From positions 1 to 64,000 of the forward strand of contig NZ_JAFIQV010000004.1 in assembly GCF_017356015.1 (NCBI RefSeq): DNA of 64,000 nt, given 5' to 3'. Below are positions 18,580-27,152 of this stretch, piece by piece. The stretch's first letter is position 1. Each line of letters begins with the position of its first letter. This stretch comes from Azospirillum sp. SYSU D00513 (lineage in GTDB: Bacteria; Pseudomonadota; Alphaproteobacteria; Azospirillales; Azospirillaceae). Both the position numbers and the translations under genes were made by a program. The notes under the pieces were generated by a model. That model saw nothing but the letters and a program-made list of their open reading frames with translations. It did no database searches and was not told the DNA's origin.

Positions 18580-19607
18580 CGGGATGCCTCCTTGGCGCGG
18601 GTCAGCCGGCGGTGCAGGGCGGAGAGGCCGGTCAGAATGCCGCCGCGCAGGAACAGCACGACGAAGACCAGCATCAGCCCCATCCAGAAGAACCAGTATT
18701 CGGGGTTGGCGGCGGCCAGCTCGTCGCGCGCCACCATGAAGACCGCCGCCCCGACGAAGGCGCCATAGAGATGGCCGGCCCCGCCGAGGATCAACATGAT
18801 CAGCACCTCGGCGGAGCGCTGGAAGGCCAGCACCTCGACCGAGACGAACTGCGTCGTCTGAGTCAGCAGCGCGCCGGCGATGCCGGCCATGGCGGCGGAG
18901 ATGGTGTAGATCAGCGCGCTGTGCCGCCTCATCGGGGCGCCGATGGCCAGCATGCGGCGGCTGTTCTCGCGCATGCCCTTCAGCGCCAGCCCGAAGGGTG
19001 ACACGGTGAGCTGCCGCGCCAGAAGGAAGCACAGGAACACCACCACCAGGCTGTAGACGAAGGCGGTCCGCCCCCACAGGTCCTGCTCGAAAATCCCCAG
19101 GATCGGGTCGATGACGATGCCCTGCAGCCCGTCGTCGCCGCCGGTGATGGCGTAGGCCTTCACCGCCAGCTCATGCAGCACCAGCGAGATGCCGAGCGTG
19201 ACCATCAGCAGGGCGATTCCGTGCACCCGCACGATGATGAAGCTCAGCGCGAATCCGACCGCCCCGGCGATGGCGCCCGCCGCCAGCAGCCCGCTGATCG
19301 GCTCGCTCCAGCCATTGGCGGCCAGCAGCCCGGCGGCATAGGCGCCGAGGCCGAAGAAGGCCGCGTGGCCCAGCGACACGATCCCGCCGTACCCCAGCAG
19401 CAGGTCGAGCGACAGGGCGAAGAGCCCGGCGATCAGCACCTGCGACACCAGCACGAGGTCGTCGGGGAAGAGGAAGTAGCAGCTCGCCGGCACCAGCCAG
19501 AAGGCCAGCTCGTACCAGCGCCAGCGGCCCTGCCGCTCCAGCAGAGTGCCGGATGCGGTACCCGTGGCGGCACGCTTGCTCTTTTCCTCCAGGGGAAGGA
19601 CGGTCAT
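18576..19607 (-). CDS. livM: branched-chain-type ABC transporter permease (LivM-like)
   Basis: A 343-aa permease with about nine or ten membrane segments. The LivM family signature GYGGIVSLGHAAFFGLGAY lies near residues 72-90, followed by the conserved cytoplasmic loop FGLALKGMRENSRRMLAIGA and the terminal segment ILGGAGHLYGAFVGAAVF. The first ~25 residues are charged (EEKSKRAATGTASG) and cytoplasmic. The ATG at 19607 follows CGGAGGTGATCCCG and lies 5 nt after the LivH-like stop. Confidence 0.93.
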   Translation of the reverse strand: MTVLPLEEKSKRAATGTASGTLLERQGRWRWYELAFWLVPASCYFLFPDDLVLVSQVLIAGLFALSLDLLLGYGGIVSLGHAAFFGLGAYAAGLLAANGWSEPISGLLAAGAIAGAVGFALSFIIVRVHGIALLMVTLGISLVLHELAVKAYAITGGDDGLQGIVIDPILGIFEQDLWGRTAFVYSLVVVFLCFLLARQLTVSPFGLALKGMRENSRRMLAIGAPMRRHSALIYTISAAMAGIAGALLTQTTQFVSVEVLAFQRSAEVLIMLILGGAGHLYGAFVGAAVFMVARDELAAANPEYWFFWMGLMLVFVVLFLRGGILTGLSALHRRLTRAKEASR

Positions 19608-19612
19608 CGGGA

Positions 19613-20473
19613 TCACCTCCGCCCGAACAGGCCGGTGGGACGCCACAGCAGCAGCGACACCATGACGGCGTAGATGATGAAGGCGCCGGTCTCCGGCACG
19701 TAGTATTTGCCGCCGACGTCGGCGATGCCGAGCACCAGCGCCGCGATCAGCGACCCCTTGATGGAGCCGAGCCCGCCGACCGCCACGACGATCAGAAAAT
19801 AGACCATGTATTTGATGGGGAAGCCGGGATCGAGGCCGATCAGGTTGATGCCGATGGCCCCGCCCAGCCCGGCGAGCCCGCTGCCGATCATGAAGGTCAG
19901 GCTGAAGACGCGGTTCACGTTGATGCCGCAGCCCTGCGCCATGCGCGGGTTGTCCACCGAGGCGCGGATCATCGCGCCGAAGCGCGTGCGCTCGATCCCG
20001 AAGATCAGCCCGACAGTGACCGCCGCGGCCACGGCGATCAGGAACAGACGGTAGGCGCCGATGTCCACCCCGCCGATGGTCCAGCCGCCGCTGAGATAGT
20101 CCGGCACCTGCACCGGCTGCTGGCCAGGGCCCCAGAAATAGGTCGCCCCCGCCACCGCCATGAAGACGAGGCCGATGGTCAGCAGCACCTGGTCCAGCTC
20201 CGTCGCCCGGTAGAGCCGCTGGTACAGGCCGCGTTCCAGCAGGAAGCTCGCCGCCGCGACCGCCAGGAAGGCGATGGGCAGCGTCGCCAGAAAGGGCACG
20301 CCCCACTGGTTCATCAGCGTCGCGGCGACATAGCCGCCGAGCATGGCGAAGGCGCCGTGCGCGAGGTTGGCGAAGCCCATCAGCCCCATCGTCACCGACA
20401 GGCCGACCGAGATGATGAACAGCAGCATGCCGTAGGCGATGCCATTGAACAGCACGTTGCCCACACTGACCAT
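19613..20473 (-). CDS. livH: branched-chain-type ABC transporter permease (LivH-like)
   Basis: A 286-aa permease with eight or so membrane helices. Family features: GLSVTMGLMGFANLAHGAFA near residues 23-42, the loop RTRFGAMIRASVDNPRMAQG, and GGLGSIKGSLIAALVLG near the end. The start is preceded by a strong GGAGGGGGAGG site. It begins the transporter half of the operon, 42 nt behind the reductase gene. Confidence 0.93.
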   Translation of the reverse strand: MVSVGNVLFNGIAYGMLLFIISVGLSVTMGLMGFANLAHGAFAMLGGYVAATLMNQWGVPFLATLPIAFLAVAAASFLLERGLYQRLYRATELDQVLLTIGLVFMAVAGATYFWGPGQQPVQVPDYLSGGWTIGGVDIGAYRLFLIAVAAAVTVGLIFGIERTRFGAMIRASVDNPRMAQGCGINVNRVFSLTFMIGSGLAGLGGAIGINLIGLDPGFPIKYMVYFLIVVAVGGLGSIKGSLIAALVLGIADVGGKYYVPETGAFIIYAVMVSLLLWRPTGLFGRR

Positions 20474-20515
20474 GATCCTCCCCCTCCTTGTCGTTCCGGC
20501 GGTCTCATGCCGCCT

Positions 20516-21532
20516 TTAAGGTGCCGCCGTGATGGACGCCGCCTGCCGGGCCGGCATCGCGGCGGTGCGGTCGGCCGTGTCGATGGTCACGCCGCCGCGC
20601 GCCACGCGGGACACGCAGGTGCACATCTTGGCGTTGGCCTGCTTCTGGGCGTCGCTGAAGAAGACATCGCGGTGGTCGACCACTCCCTCCGTCTCCAGTA
20701 TGTCCACCGCGCAGAGGCCGCATTCCCCGCGCCGGCAGTCGTGGATCATGGCGACGCCGGCATCCTCCAGCGCGTCGAGCATCGACTTGTTCTCCGGCAC
20801 CAGCAGATCGAGGCCGAGGCGCGGGACGCGCACGCGGAAGGCTTCCGTCGCGTAGCGGCCGCTGTTGCCGAAGGTCTCGAAGCGCAGCCCCCCGACCGGA
20901 CGGCCGCTGTCGGCCCAGGCCGTCTTGGCCGCCTCCAGCATGCCGATGGGGCCGCAGAGATAGACCTCGCCGCCGGGCGCCAGCCGCGCGAACTCGGCCG
21001 GCAGATCGACGCGCCGCCCCTCGGCGTCGAGGAACAGCTCCAGCCGGTCGCCCAGCCGCTCGCGCAGCTCCTCCGCGAAGGCCAGCTCGGCCTCGGTCCG
21101 GGCGGCGTAGAGCAGCCGGACCCGCGCCTTGGCCTGCGACAGGGCCAGCGCCATGCCGTAGATCGGCGTGATGCCGATGCCGCCGGCGATCAGCAGATAA
21201 TCCGGGCGGCCGTAGGTCAGCTCGAAATGGTTGGCTGGCTGGGAAATGGTGAGGTTCGCGCCGGGTTCCAGGCTCCACATGTAGAGCGAGCCGCCGCGGC
21301 TGTCGGGCAGGCGCTTCACGGCGATGCGGTAGAGCCCGTCGGCACAGGGGCCGACGATGGAATAGGAGCGGACGTCGGGGCGCCCGTCCACATAGACGGT
21401 GACCTTCAGGTGGCTGCCCGGCGCGGGCGCCACGAAACGGGCCGAGGGCTCGATCTCGAAAAGGCGGATGCCGGCGGCGATGTCCGTGATGGACCGGAGC
21501 CGCGCGCCGCTCCACTCGATGTCTGAACGCAT
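20516..21532 (-). CDS. vanB: vanillate O-demethylase-type reductase (VanB-like)
   Basis: The 338-aa flavoprotein supplies electrons from NAD(P)H to the Rieske oxygenase. Domain order matches class IA reductases: flavin-binding barrel first (RSYSIVG near residue 55), NAD(P)H domain (LLIAGGIGITPIYGMALAL; VYLCGPIGMLEAAK), and a C-terminal plant-type [2Fe-2S] ferredoxin (HDCRRGECGLCAVDILE and KMCTCVSRV give the four cysteines). Typical VanB is about 315 aa; the extra residues are at the C-terminal tail. It lies 17 nt behind vanR. Confidence 0.88.
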   Translation of the reverse strand: MRSDIEWSGARLRSITDIAAGIRLFEIEPSARFVAPAPGSHLKVTVYVDGRPDVRSYSIVGPCADGLYRIAVKRLPDSRGGSLYMWSLEPGANLTISQPANHFELTYGRPDYLLIAGGIGITPIYGMALALSQAKARVRLLYAARTEAELAFAEELRERLGDRLELFLDAEGRRVDLPAEFARLAPGGEVYLCGPIGMLEAAKTAWADSGRPVGGLRFETFGNSGRYATEAFRVRVPRLGLDLLVPENKSMLDALEDAGVAMIHDCRRGECGLCAVDILETEGVVDHRDVFFSDAQKQANAKMCTCVSRVARGGVTIDTADRTAAMPARQAASITAAP

Positions 21533-21549
21533 GTCGCTTCTCCGGTTGA

Positions 21550-22314
21550 TCAGGTGCGCTCGCCGAGGCGGATCAGCGAGGCGCCGGGCACGCGGTCGAG
21601 ATGGTCCTGGCTCGCTAGCGCGACCTGAAGGTTGCGCTGGGCGATGCGTGAATGCTCCCGCGCCAGGCTCTCGGCGCGGGCACCCTCGCCGCGCTCGATC
21701 GCCTCCAGGATGGAGCGGTGGTGCTCCTGCGCGATGAAGAGGATCTCGCGCGACTCCGGCAGTTCCGACTGGACCAGCACGAAGGCGTTGGGGGAGGCGA
21801 AGGGCAGGTGCTGGATGCGCTCGATGGAGCGTTTCAGCACCGCGCTGTCCGCCAGCTCGACCAGCAGGGAATGGAAGCGGTCGTTCAGGCGGATGTAGTC
21901 GGAGAAATCCTCAATGCCGAAATCGCGGCGGCGGATCAGCGCGTCCAGGCTGCCGACGCAGTCGCGCATTTCCGCCAGCTCGGCGCGGGAGGGGCGGCGC
22001 TCGGCCGCGCGGCGCGCCGCCATCCCCTCCAGCGTGCCGCGCAGCTCGATGGCGTCGGCGATGTCGGCGGCGCTGAACTTCCGGACCACGAAGCCGCCCG
22101 TGGACAGGCAATCCACGAGCCCCTCCTCCTCCAGCCGCACCAGCGCCATGCGCACCGGCGTGCGCGACACGCCGAGCCGTTCCACGATGCCGAGTTCGGA
22201 GACGCGCTCGCCGGGCGACAGCTCTCCGCTCAGGATCAGCTCCCGCAGTTGCAGGAGCGCGCGGACGGTCTGGGCGTTGCGCGGCTTGTCCTCCGCAGGC
22301 TGTTCCATCGCCAT
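21550..22314 (-). CDS. vanR: GntR/FCD-family regulator (VanR-like)
   Basis: The 254-aa regulator has an N-terminal GntR winged helix (ALLQLRELILSGELSPGERV, then LGVSRTPVRMALVRLEEEGL) and a C-terminal all-helical FCD effector domain with metal-ligand-like residues (ELRGTLEGMAARRAAE; NDRFHSLLVELA; HHRSILEAIERG). VanR in Caulobacter is of this family and is released from DNA by vanillate. Its position between vanA and vanB is unusual, because regulators are often divergent; here it would regulate its own operon. The start could be the ATG at 22314 or the one at 22308. Confidence 0.82.
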   Translation of the reverse strand: MAMEQPAEDKPRNAQTVRALLQLRELILSGELSPGERVSELGIVERLGVSRTPVRMALVRLEEEGLVDCLSTGGFVVRKFSAADIADAIELRGTLEGMAARRAAERRPSRAELAEMRDCVGSLDALIRRRDFGIEDFSDYIRLNDRFHSLLVELADSAVLKRSIERIQHLPFASPNAFVLVQSELPESREILFIAQEHHRSILEAIERGEGARAESLAREHSRIAQRNLQVALASQDHLDRVPGASLIRLGERT

Positions 22315-22325
22315 GGCCGCCGCTC

Positions 22326-23411
22326 CTACTCGGCCGCCTTCGCCACCGGGCCGCCCGTCTCCTCCGCGATCATGTGGTCGATCATGCGGCGCGCCCAGAG
22401 GGCGCCGGCGTCGATGTTCAGGTTGTAGAAGGGCTGGCGCGGGTTGTTGTCGATGGCCCGCTGCTGCGCCTCCAGCACCTCGACGTCCTGGTCGTAGACG
22501 CCGCGCCCGTTGTTGACGTGGGCGACGTTCAGCTCCGTCGTCAGGCTCTGGTCGTCGGTGCGGAAGCTGCGGACGAAGTTCCAGAAATAGTGGCAGCTCG
22601 TCGCCGTCTCCGGCGTGATGGCGGCCAGGAAGAAGCCGTTCACCCCCTGGGAACGGTCGCCCTCCGGCGCGCCGGAGCCGTGCGGCGCCACGCCGACGTC
22701 GCCGGCCACGATGCCCGGCGCCTGGAAATGAATGATCTGCCAGCGGTCCACCGGCCCCGGCTTGCCGAGCTGGCGGCGCCAGAAGGGCGGGGCGTCGATG
22801 TTCTTCATCCAGCGCGTCACCACGATCTCGCGGTCGGTGTGGGTGACGTCGAAGGGGTTCCGGGTGATCGCGTCGTCGCCGATGCTGCCGGCATGGACGT
22901 AGGTCTCGTGGGTCAGGTCCATGAGATTGTCCACGACCAGCCGGTAGTCGCATTTCAGGCCGTAGAAGGTCCCGCCCTGGCCGACCCATTTCGGGTCGTC
23001 GTTCCAGTGGAAGTCCGGGATCTTCGCGGGGTCGGCCAGCGCCGGCTCGCCCATCCAGACCCAGACCAGCCGGTGCTTCTCCTCCACCGGATAGGCGCGC
23101 ACACAGGCCGACGGGTTGATGGTCTCCTGCGCCGGCATGTAGGTGCAGCGGCCCGCCGGGTCGAAGACGAGACCGTGATAGCCGCACACCACCTGGTCGC
23201 CTTCCAGCCGCCCCATCGACAGCGGCAACAGCCGGTGCCAGCAGGCATCCTCCAGCGCGGCGACACGCCCGTCCGACCGGCGGTACAGCACCACGTCCTT
23301 CCCGCAGATCTTGCGGGGCGCCAGCGCGCGCTTGATCTCATGGATCCAGGCGGCGGCGTACCAGGCGTTCATGGGCCAGGGACTTGTGGGAATGGGCTTC
23401 GCGGTGGTCAC
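22326..23411 (-). CDS. vanA: Rieske oxygenase, vanillate O-demethylase-type (VanA-like)
   Basis: The 361-aa protein is the terminal oxygenase that removes methyl groups from aromatic methoxy acids, giving protocatechuate and formaldehyde from vanillate. The N-terminal Rieske centre is clear: CWHRLLPLSMG (first Cys-His pair) and CGYHGLVFDPAG (second pair). The mononuclear iron site is NLMDLTHETYVHAGSIG. N-terminal NAWYAAAW is typical of VanA. It is the first gene of a vanA-vanR-vanB-livHMGF-binding-protein operon. Related O-demethylases act on dicamba or syringate, so the substrate is a prediction. Confidence 0.88.
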   Translation of the reverse strand: MTTAKPIPTSPWPMNAWYAAAWIHEIKRALAPRKICGKDVVLYRRSDGRVAALEDACWHRLLPLSMGRLEGDQVVCGYHGLVFDPAGRCTYMPAQETINPSACVRAYPVEEKHRLVWVWMGEPALADPAKIPDFHWNDDPKWVGQGGTFYGLKCDYRLVVDNLMDLTHETYVHAGSIGDDAITRNPFDVTHTDREIVVTRWMKNIDAPPFWRRQLGKPGPVDRWQIIHFQAPGIVAGDVGVAPHGSGAPEGDRSQGVNGFFLAAITPETATSCHYFWNFVRSFRTDDQSLTTELNVAHVNNGRGVYDQDVEVLEAQQRAIDNNPRQPFYNLNIDAGALWARRMIDHMIAEETGGPVAKAAE

Positions 23412-23488
23412 GGCAATCTCCCATTTTCGCTTTGGACGGCGCGCGTCCGGGCGGCGCCTGATTGCCAGGAAGAATACTGAGCCTTATT

Positions 23489-23500
23489 GTTGGATACAAT
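23489..23500. promoter_or_regulatory. probable VanR operator upstream of vanA
   Basis: GTTGGATACAAT matches 10 of 12 bases of ATTGGATCCAAT, the operator I recall for Caulobacter VanR. It also forms a wider inverted repeat ATTGT-N5-ACAAT at 23486-23500. It is 77 nt upstream of the vanA start, a suitable place for a repressor overlapping the promoter. Confidence 0.65.
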
Positions 23501-23575
23501 GACTATCTTGAAGACAGCAGGTGGCGCAGCGAACCATCGATGCATGGCCAGTTTGGCAGCCTGACGGGGTGCCGC

Positions 23576-23587
23576 GCTGTATACAAT
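23576..23587. promoter_or_regulatory. possible second VanR-like site
   Basis: GCTGTATACAAT (containing the palindrome GTATAC at 23579-23584) matches the VanR-type 12-mer at 8 positions and shares the TACAAT half with the site at 23489. It is 165 nt before vanA and could be an auxiliary operator. Confidence 0.35.
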
Positions 23588-23697
23588 GGGGGCCGCAGCT
23601 TCCATGGCGCTGAAGGGATGATGAGCGCGCTGGCATGGTTTTCCCCCAAGTCGCAGGGGGAGTATCATGCAAGCGTGTGCAACGCGGCGGTGTGACG

Positions 23698-24129
23698 ATG
23701 CCCAGTCCAGCTCGAACGCTTGACCTTCTGGGTGGAAGTGCCGTGTTCGGCGGCAAACCCCTCGACGGCTTTGGGATGGTTGGCCTCGTGCGGTGCGGGA
23801 TCCCGGTCGGGGCCGTCCAGTTCCTGCTGGAAAGCGGATGGCTGACGCAAGGCGAATTGGAAGTGCTCGTGGTGTCGCGGGCGAGCTTGGCCCGGCGGCA
23901 TGCCTCCGGACTGCTGACGGCACGCCAATCCGACCGTCTGCTCCGCGTGGCGAGGATGCTGGCCGTGGCTGAGGAAACCTTCGGCGACCGGAGGAAGGCC
24001 GGAGACTGGTTGCGCAGGCCCACGGCGCCGCTAGCCGGGGAACGACCCCTGGACCTTCTCGACACGGGCGAAGGAGCCCGCCTGATCGAAACCCTGCTGG
24101 GGCGGATCGCGCACGGCATCGCCGCTTGA
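23698..24129 (+). CDS. MbcA/ParS/Xre-type antitoxin-like protein, no toxin partner
   Basis: The 143-aa protein resembles MbcA/ParS/Xre antitoxins (DUF2384 toxin-binding domain). The N-terminal part has helix-turn-helix character (GLVRCGIPVGAVQFLLESGW), the centre has LLTARQSDRLLRVARMLAVA, and the C-terminal part carries the typical FGDRRKAGDWL...RPLDLLDTGEGARLIETLL arrangement. In these modules a RES-domain toxin normally follows directly; here the next gene is convergent (stop 30 nt away) and not a toxin, so this is a solitary antitoxin. The start is uncertain: an ATG at 23635 adds 21 residues, and neither has a strong ribosome site. Confidence 0.8.
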   Translation: MPSPARTLDLLGGSAVFGGKPLDGFGMVGLVRCGIPVGAVQFLLESGWLTQGELEVLVVSRASLARRHASGLLTARQSDRLLRVARMLAVAEETFGDRRKAGDWLRRPTAPLAGERPLDLLDTGEGARLIETLLGRIAHGIAA

Positions 24130-24159
24130 GTCAGGGTGCGGCGAAAAGCGCCCACCGCC

Positions 24160-25872
24160 TCACGCCGCCGTGTCCTTGCTCTTCTCCTCCTCCTCGACCA
24201 GTCCGCCGTAATTCCCCTCGCGGAATTCCTTGAGGCTGCGGTCGATGGTCTCGTCCGGCAGGCCGGCGCGGCGCAGGAGGAGGCCGGCCATCTGGAGGCT
24301 GGTTTCCATCGTCTCGGGCACGACGGCCGAGGCGCCTACGGACTTCAGGATCTCCCCGCGCTCCAGATCGTGGGCACGGGCGACGATGGGCAGGCCCGCG
24401 GCGTGGTGGCGGATGGCCTCGACGGCGCGCTCGGCTGCTTCGGGGCGGTTCAGGGTGATGACGGCGGCGCGCGCCCGGCCGATGCCGGCGGCGTGCAGGA
24501 CGCCGAACTGGCTGGCGTCGCCGTAATAGACGGGCAGCCCGTCGCGGTGCGCCTGCGCCACGCGCTGCGGCTCCAGGTCGAGCGCCACGAAGGGGATGTC
24601 GTGGGCCGCCAGCACGCGGGCGATGGCGCGGCCGACGCGGCCGTAGCCGGCGATCAGCACATGGCCGCGCAGGTCGCTGGTCTCGATGCCGAAGGCCTCC
24701 GCCCCGTCGCGCGCCTCGATCGCCTTCGCCAGCCGGGCGGCCAGGGCGCCGATCAGCGGCGTCACCGCCATGCTGAGCGCCACCACCGACGACAGGATCT
24801 GTCCGGTCTCGCCGTCCAGGATGCGCAGGTCCGCCGCCTTGCCGATCAGCACGAAGGCGAACTCGCCGCCCTGCGACAGCAACAGCCCGACACGCAACGA
24901 GGTCGCGAGCCCGAGTCCCGACAGGCGGCAGAGCAGGGCCAGCAGCAAGGCCTTGCCGGTCAGAAGCCCGGTGGTGATGGCCAGGATCGCCGCCGCCTCG
25001 CGCCACATCAGCGGCAGGTCGAGCGACATGCCCACCGTCATGAAGAAGAGCCCGAGGAACAGCCCGCGGAAGGGCTCGATGTCGGCCTCGACCTGGTGGC
25101 GGAAGGCCGTGTCGGCGATCAGCATGCCGGCGAGGAAGGCGCCCAGCGCCATCGACATGCCCGCCTCGGCCGTCAGGTAGCCGACCGCCAGCACGATGAA
25201 CAGGTTGGTGGCGGAGAAGACCTCCGGGCTTTTCGCGGCGGCGATGAATCCGTAGACCGGCCGCAGCACGAAGCGGCCGAGCAGCATGATCAGCCCGATC
25301 GCGGCCACGCCCTTGAGCAGGGCGAGGCCCAGCGCCTGCCCGATGCTGGTGGACTCGTTGGCAAGCAGCGGCAGCAACGCCAGCAGCGGCACGACCGCGA
25401 GATCCTGGAAGATCAGCACGGCGACCGACACGCGGCCGAAGCGCGCCACCGTCTCCCCGCGTTCGACGAGCAGCTTCAGCACCGTGGCGGTGGAGGAGAA
25501 GGCGAGCGCCCCGCCGACGACCAGCGCGGCCTCCGCCGGGAGGCCGATCGCGTAGGCGGCCCCGCCCAGCAGCAACCCGGTCGCCACCACCTGCATCAGC
25601 CCGAGCCCGAAGATGTAGCGCCGCATCGCCCGCAGGCGCGACAGCGGCAGTTCCAGCCCGATGGCGAAGAGCAGGAAGACCACGCCGAACTCCGCCAGGA
25701 AGCGCGGCGTCTCGATGGAGGGCACCGGCCCCGGCGTGTGCGGTCCGAGCAGGACGCCCGCCACCAGATAGCCCAGCACCGCCGGGATGCGCAGCGCCTG
25801 GAAGACGGGAACGACCACGATGGCCGCCAGGAGGAAGGACAGGACGTCCAGAAGAAGGTGATGCTCGTCCAT
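24160..25872 (-). CDS. KefB/KefC-like monovalent cation:proton antiporter
   Basis: This 570-aa inner-membrane protein (CPA2 family) has about 12 membrane helices in residues 5-385, beginning LLLDVLSFLLAAIVVVPVF, with the family motifs VLGYLVAGVLLGPHTPG and FLLFAIGLELPLSRLR. A C-terminal RCK/TrkA-N domain starts near 398 (GHVLIAGYGRVGRAIARVLA) with the GxGxxG nucleotide fold. Kef proteins export K+ in exchange for H+ under electrophile stress; glutathione gating needs KefF/KefG, which are not adjacent. The ATG at 25872 begins MDEHHLLLDV; the longer frame is out-of-family. Confidence 0.9.
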   Translation of the reverse strand: MDEHHLLLDVLSFLLAAIVVVPVFQALRIPAVLGYLVAGVLLGPHTPGPVPSIETPRFLAEFGVVFLLFAIGLELPLSRLRAMRRYIFGLGLMQVVATGLLLGGAAYAIGLPAEAALVVGGALAFSSTATVLKLLVERGETVARFGRVSVAVLIFQDLAVVPLLALLPLLANESTSIGQALGLALLKGVAAIGLIMLLGRFVLRPVYGFIAAAKSPEVFSATNLFIVLAVGYLTAEAGMSMALGAFLAGMLIADTAFRHQVEADIEPFRGLFLGLFFMTVGMSLDLPLMWREAAAILAITTGLLTGKALLLALLCRLSGLGLATSLRVGLLLSQGGEFAFVLIGKAADLRILDGETGQILSSVVALSMAVTPLIGALAARLAKAIEARDGAEAFGIETSDLRGHVLIAGYGRVGRAIARVLAAHDIPFVALDLEPQRVAQAHRDGLPVYYGDASQFGVLHAAGIGRARAAVITLNRPEAAERAVEAIRHHAAGLPIVARAHDLERGEILKSVGASAVVPETMETSLQMAGLLLRRAGLPDETIDRSLKEFREGNYGGLVEEEEKSKDTAA

Positions 25873-25942
25873 GGCGGAACTTCGGCGGCGCGCTTCGAAA
25901 AGGCGGTGGTTGGGAAGGGAAGCGGCGGAAAGGCGCCGGCGG

Positions 25943-26323
25943 TCAGCCCCGCGGCACCGCCAGCAGCTCGTCCACGGTCGCGACCAGCTCGTCGTTGGCG
26001 AAGGGTTTGAACAGCAGCCGGTCGGCACCGTGCATCTGCGACAGCGTCAGGGCGGCCGAGGCCGGGAAGTCATGGGACCCGCCGGACACGGCGATGACCG
26101 CGGCGCGGCTTCCGCCGGCGCGCAGCCGCTTGACCGTTTCGATGCCGTCGATGCCCGGCATGATCATGTCCACGATCACGACGTCGAAGGGCTGGCGCAG
26201 GGCAAGCGCGATGCCCTCCGCGCTGTCGTAGCGCTCGGTGACCGTGTGCCCATGGCTTTCCAGCACCATGCGGACAAGCGTCGCGAAGGCCGGCACGTCG
26301 TCGATGACAAGGGCCGTGGCCAT
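25943..26323 (-). CDS. single-domain response regulator
   Basis: A 126-aa CheY-like receiver with no output domain. Acidic pocket: VIDDVP near residues 7-12. Phosphoacceptor Asp52 is in VVIVDMIMPGIDG, the conserved Thr/Ser position is in VIAVSGG, and the Lys is in LLFKPFAN near 108. It lies 70 nt upstream of the antiporter gene on the same strand, but no sensor kinase is next to it, so its partner is unknown. Confidence 0.88.
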   Translation of the reverse strand: MATALVIDDVPAFATLVRMVLESHGHTVTERYDSAEGIALALRQPFDVVIVDMIMPGIDGIETVKRLRAGGSRAAVIAVSGGSHDFPASAALTLSQMHGADRLLFKPFANDELVATVDELLAVPRG

Positions 26324-26467
26324 CAGCCGCGCCTCCCCCGGTGGAGGGTGCGCGTCGCCCGGTTGGGAATAGCCGTCATGCTTCGCGCGCTCCTTTCTCC
26401 GCAACGGCCAAATGGCCCTCGCCCAGGAGTATCGCCAGTCTTACTCCTCGGGGGGTGGCACCGCAAG

Positions 26468-26938
26468 TCAAGCCGCGTCATGGTCCGCGGCCTCCGTGGT
26501 CTGGACGGTGTCGCGCCTCGCGCCGCGGCGGGCGAGCAGCGTGCGGAGCAGCTGTTCGAGCCCGTCCGCCACGGCCCTGTGCGATCCCTCGTTCAGGCAT
26601 CCGATGGCGGCGGCCAGCTCGTTGAGCGGATCCTGGTCGAGCAGGGCGCGCCCGGCCTCCGACAGGGTCAGCACGCTCTTGCGGCGGTCGCTCTCGCTGG
26701 CCTGACGGTTCAGCAGGCCCTTCTTCTCCAGCGCCGAAATGGTCTGGCTGGCCGTGCCCTTGGTCGTGCCGTGATAGCGTGCGAAGGCCACCACGCTCCG
26801 GGCGCTGGGCATCGCCTGCGCGAAATAGCGCAAGGCCGCCCATTGAGCCGGGTTGAGCCCTTCGGTAAAGGCGAGACTGCTCGTCGCGCGCATGACCTGG
26901 GCCATCACCTCGGCGGTCGCGCGCGCGTTTGGACGCAT
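26468..26938 (-). CDS. MarR-family regulator
   Basis: The protein (156 aa from the ATG at 26938) has the MarR winged helix: LNPAQWAALRYFAQA, then GTTKGTASQTISALEKKGLL (recognition helix) and the wing DRRKSVLTLSEAGRALLD. It probably dimerises through its terminal helices. An upstream ATG would add ten residues. No obvious target gene is divergent from it; the neighbour on one side is the response regulator, on the other the EPS-region operon. Confidence 0.85.
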   Translation of the reverse strand: MRPNARATAEVMAQVMRATSSLAFTEGLNPAQWAALRYFAQAMPSARSVVAFARYHGTTKGTASQTISALEKKGLLNRQASESDRRKSVLTLSEAGRALLDQDPLNELAAAIGCLNEGSHRAVADGLEQLLRTLLARRGARRDTVQTTEAADHDAA

Positions 26939-27152
26939 CCTCGATCCCTTGCCGTGCGGAAATACCAAGCCCCGGCAGTTTCGTTCCGAACTCGCCGGCT
27001 GCGCAACCCCTCATTACGTCCGGGCGGCCTTTCCGTCCGGACCTGTCGGCGGTACGACACAGGGAGCCGCCGGATGGGGTGGGCCGGCCACCGTTTCGCG
27101 CATTGCAGGCGGCCTGCGGGGGCACCTGACGTGAAAAAGGAAGCTAGCCGGT

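Noticed and set aside
19553-21526. Plus-strand frame of 657 codons across livH-like and vanB-like genes
   Set aside because: It crosses two genes with strong motifs on the other strand and has no family similarity.
23462-23695. 77-codon plus-strand frame just before the antitoxin-like gene
   Set aside because: It overlaps the probable vanA operator sites and has no ribosome site or family features; tight spacing to the next gene looks like chance.
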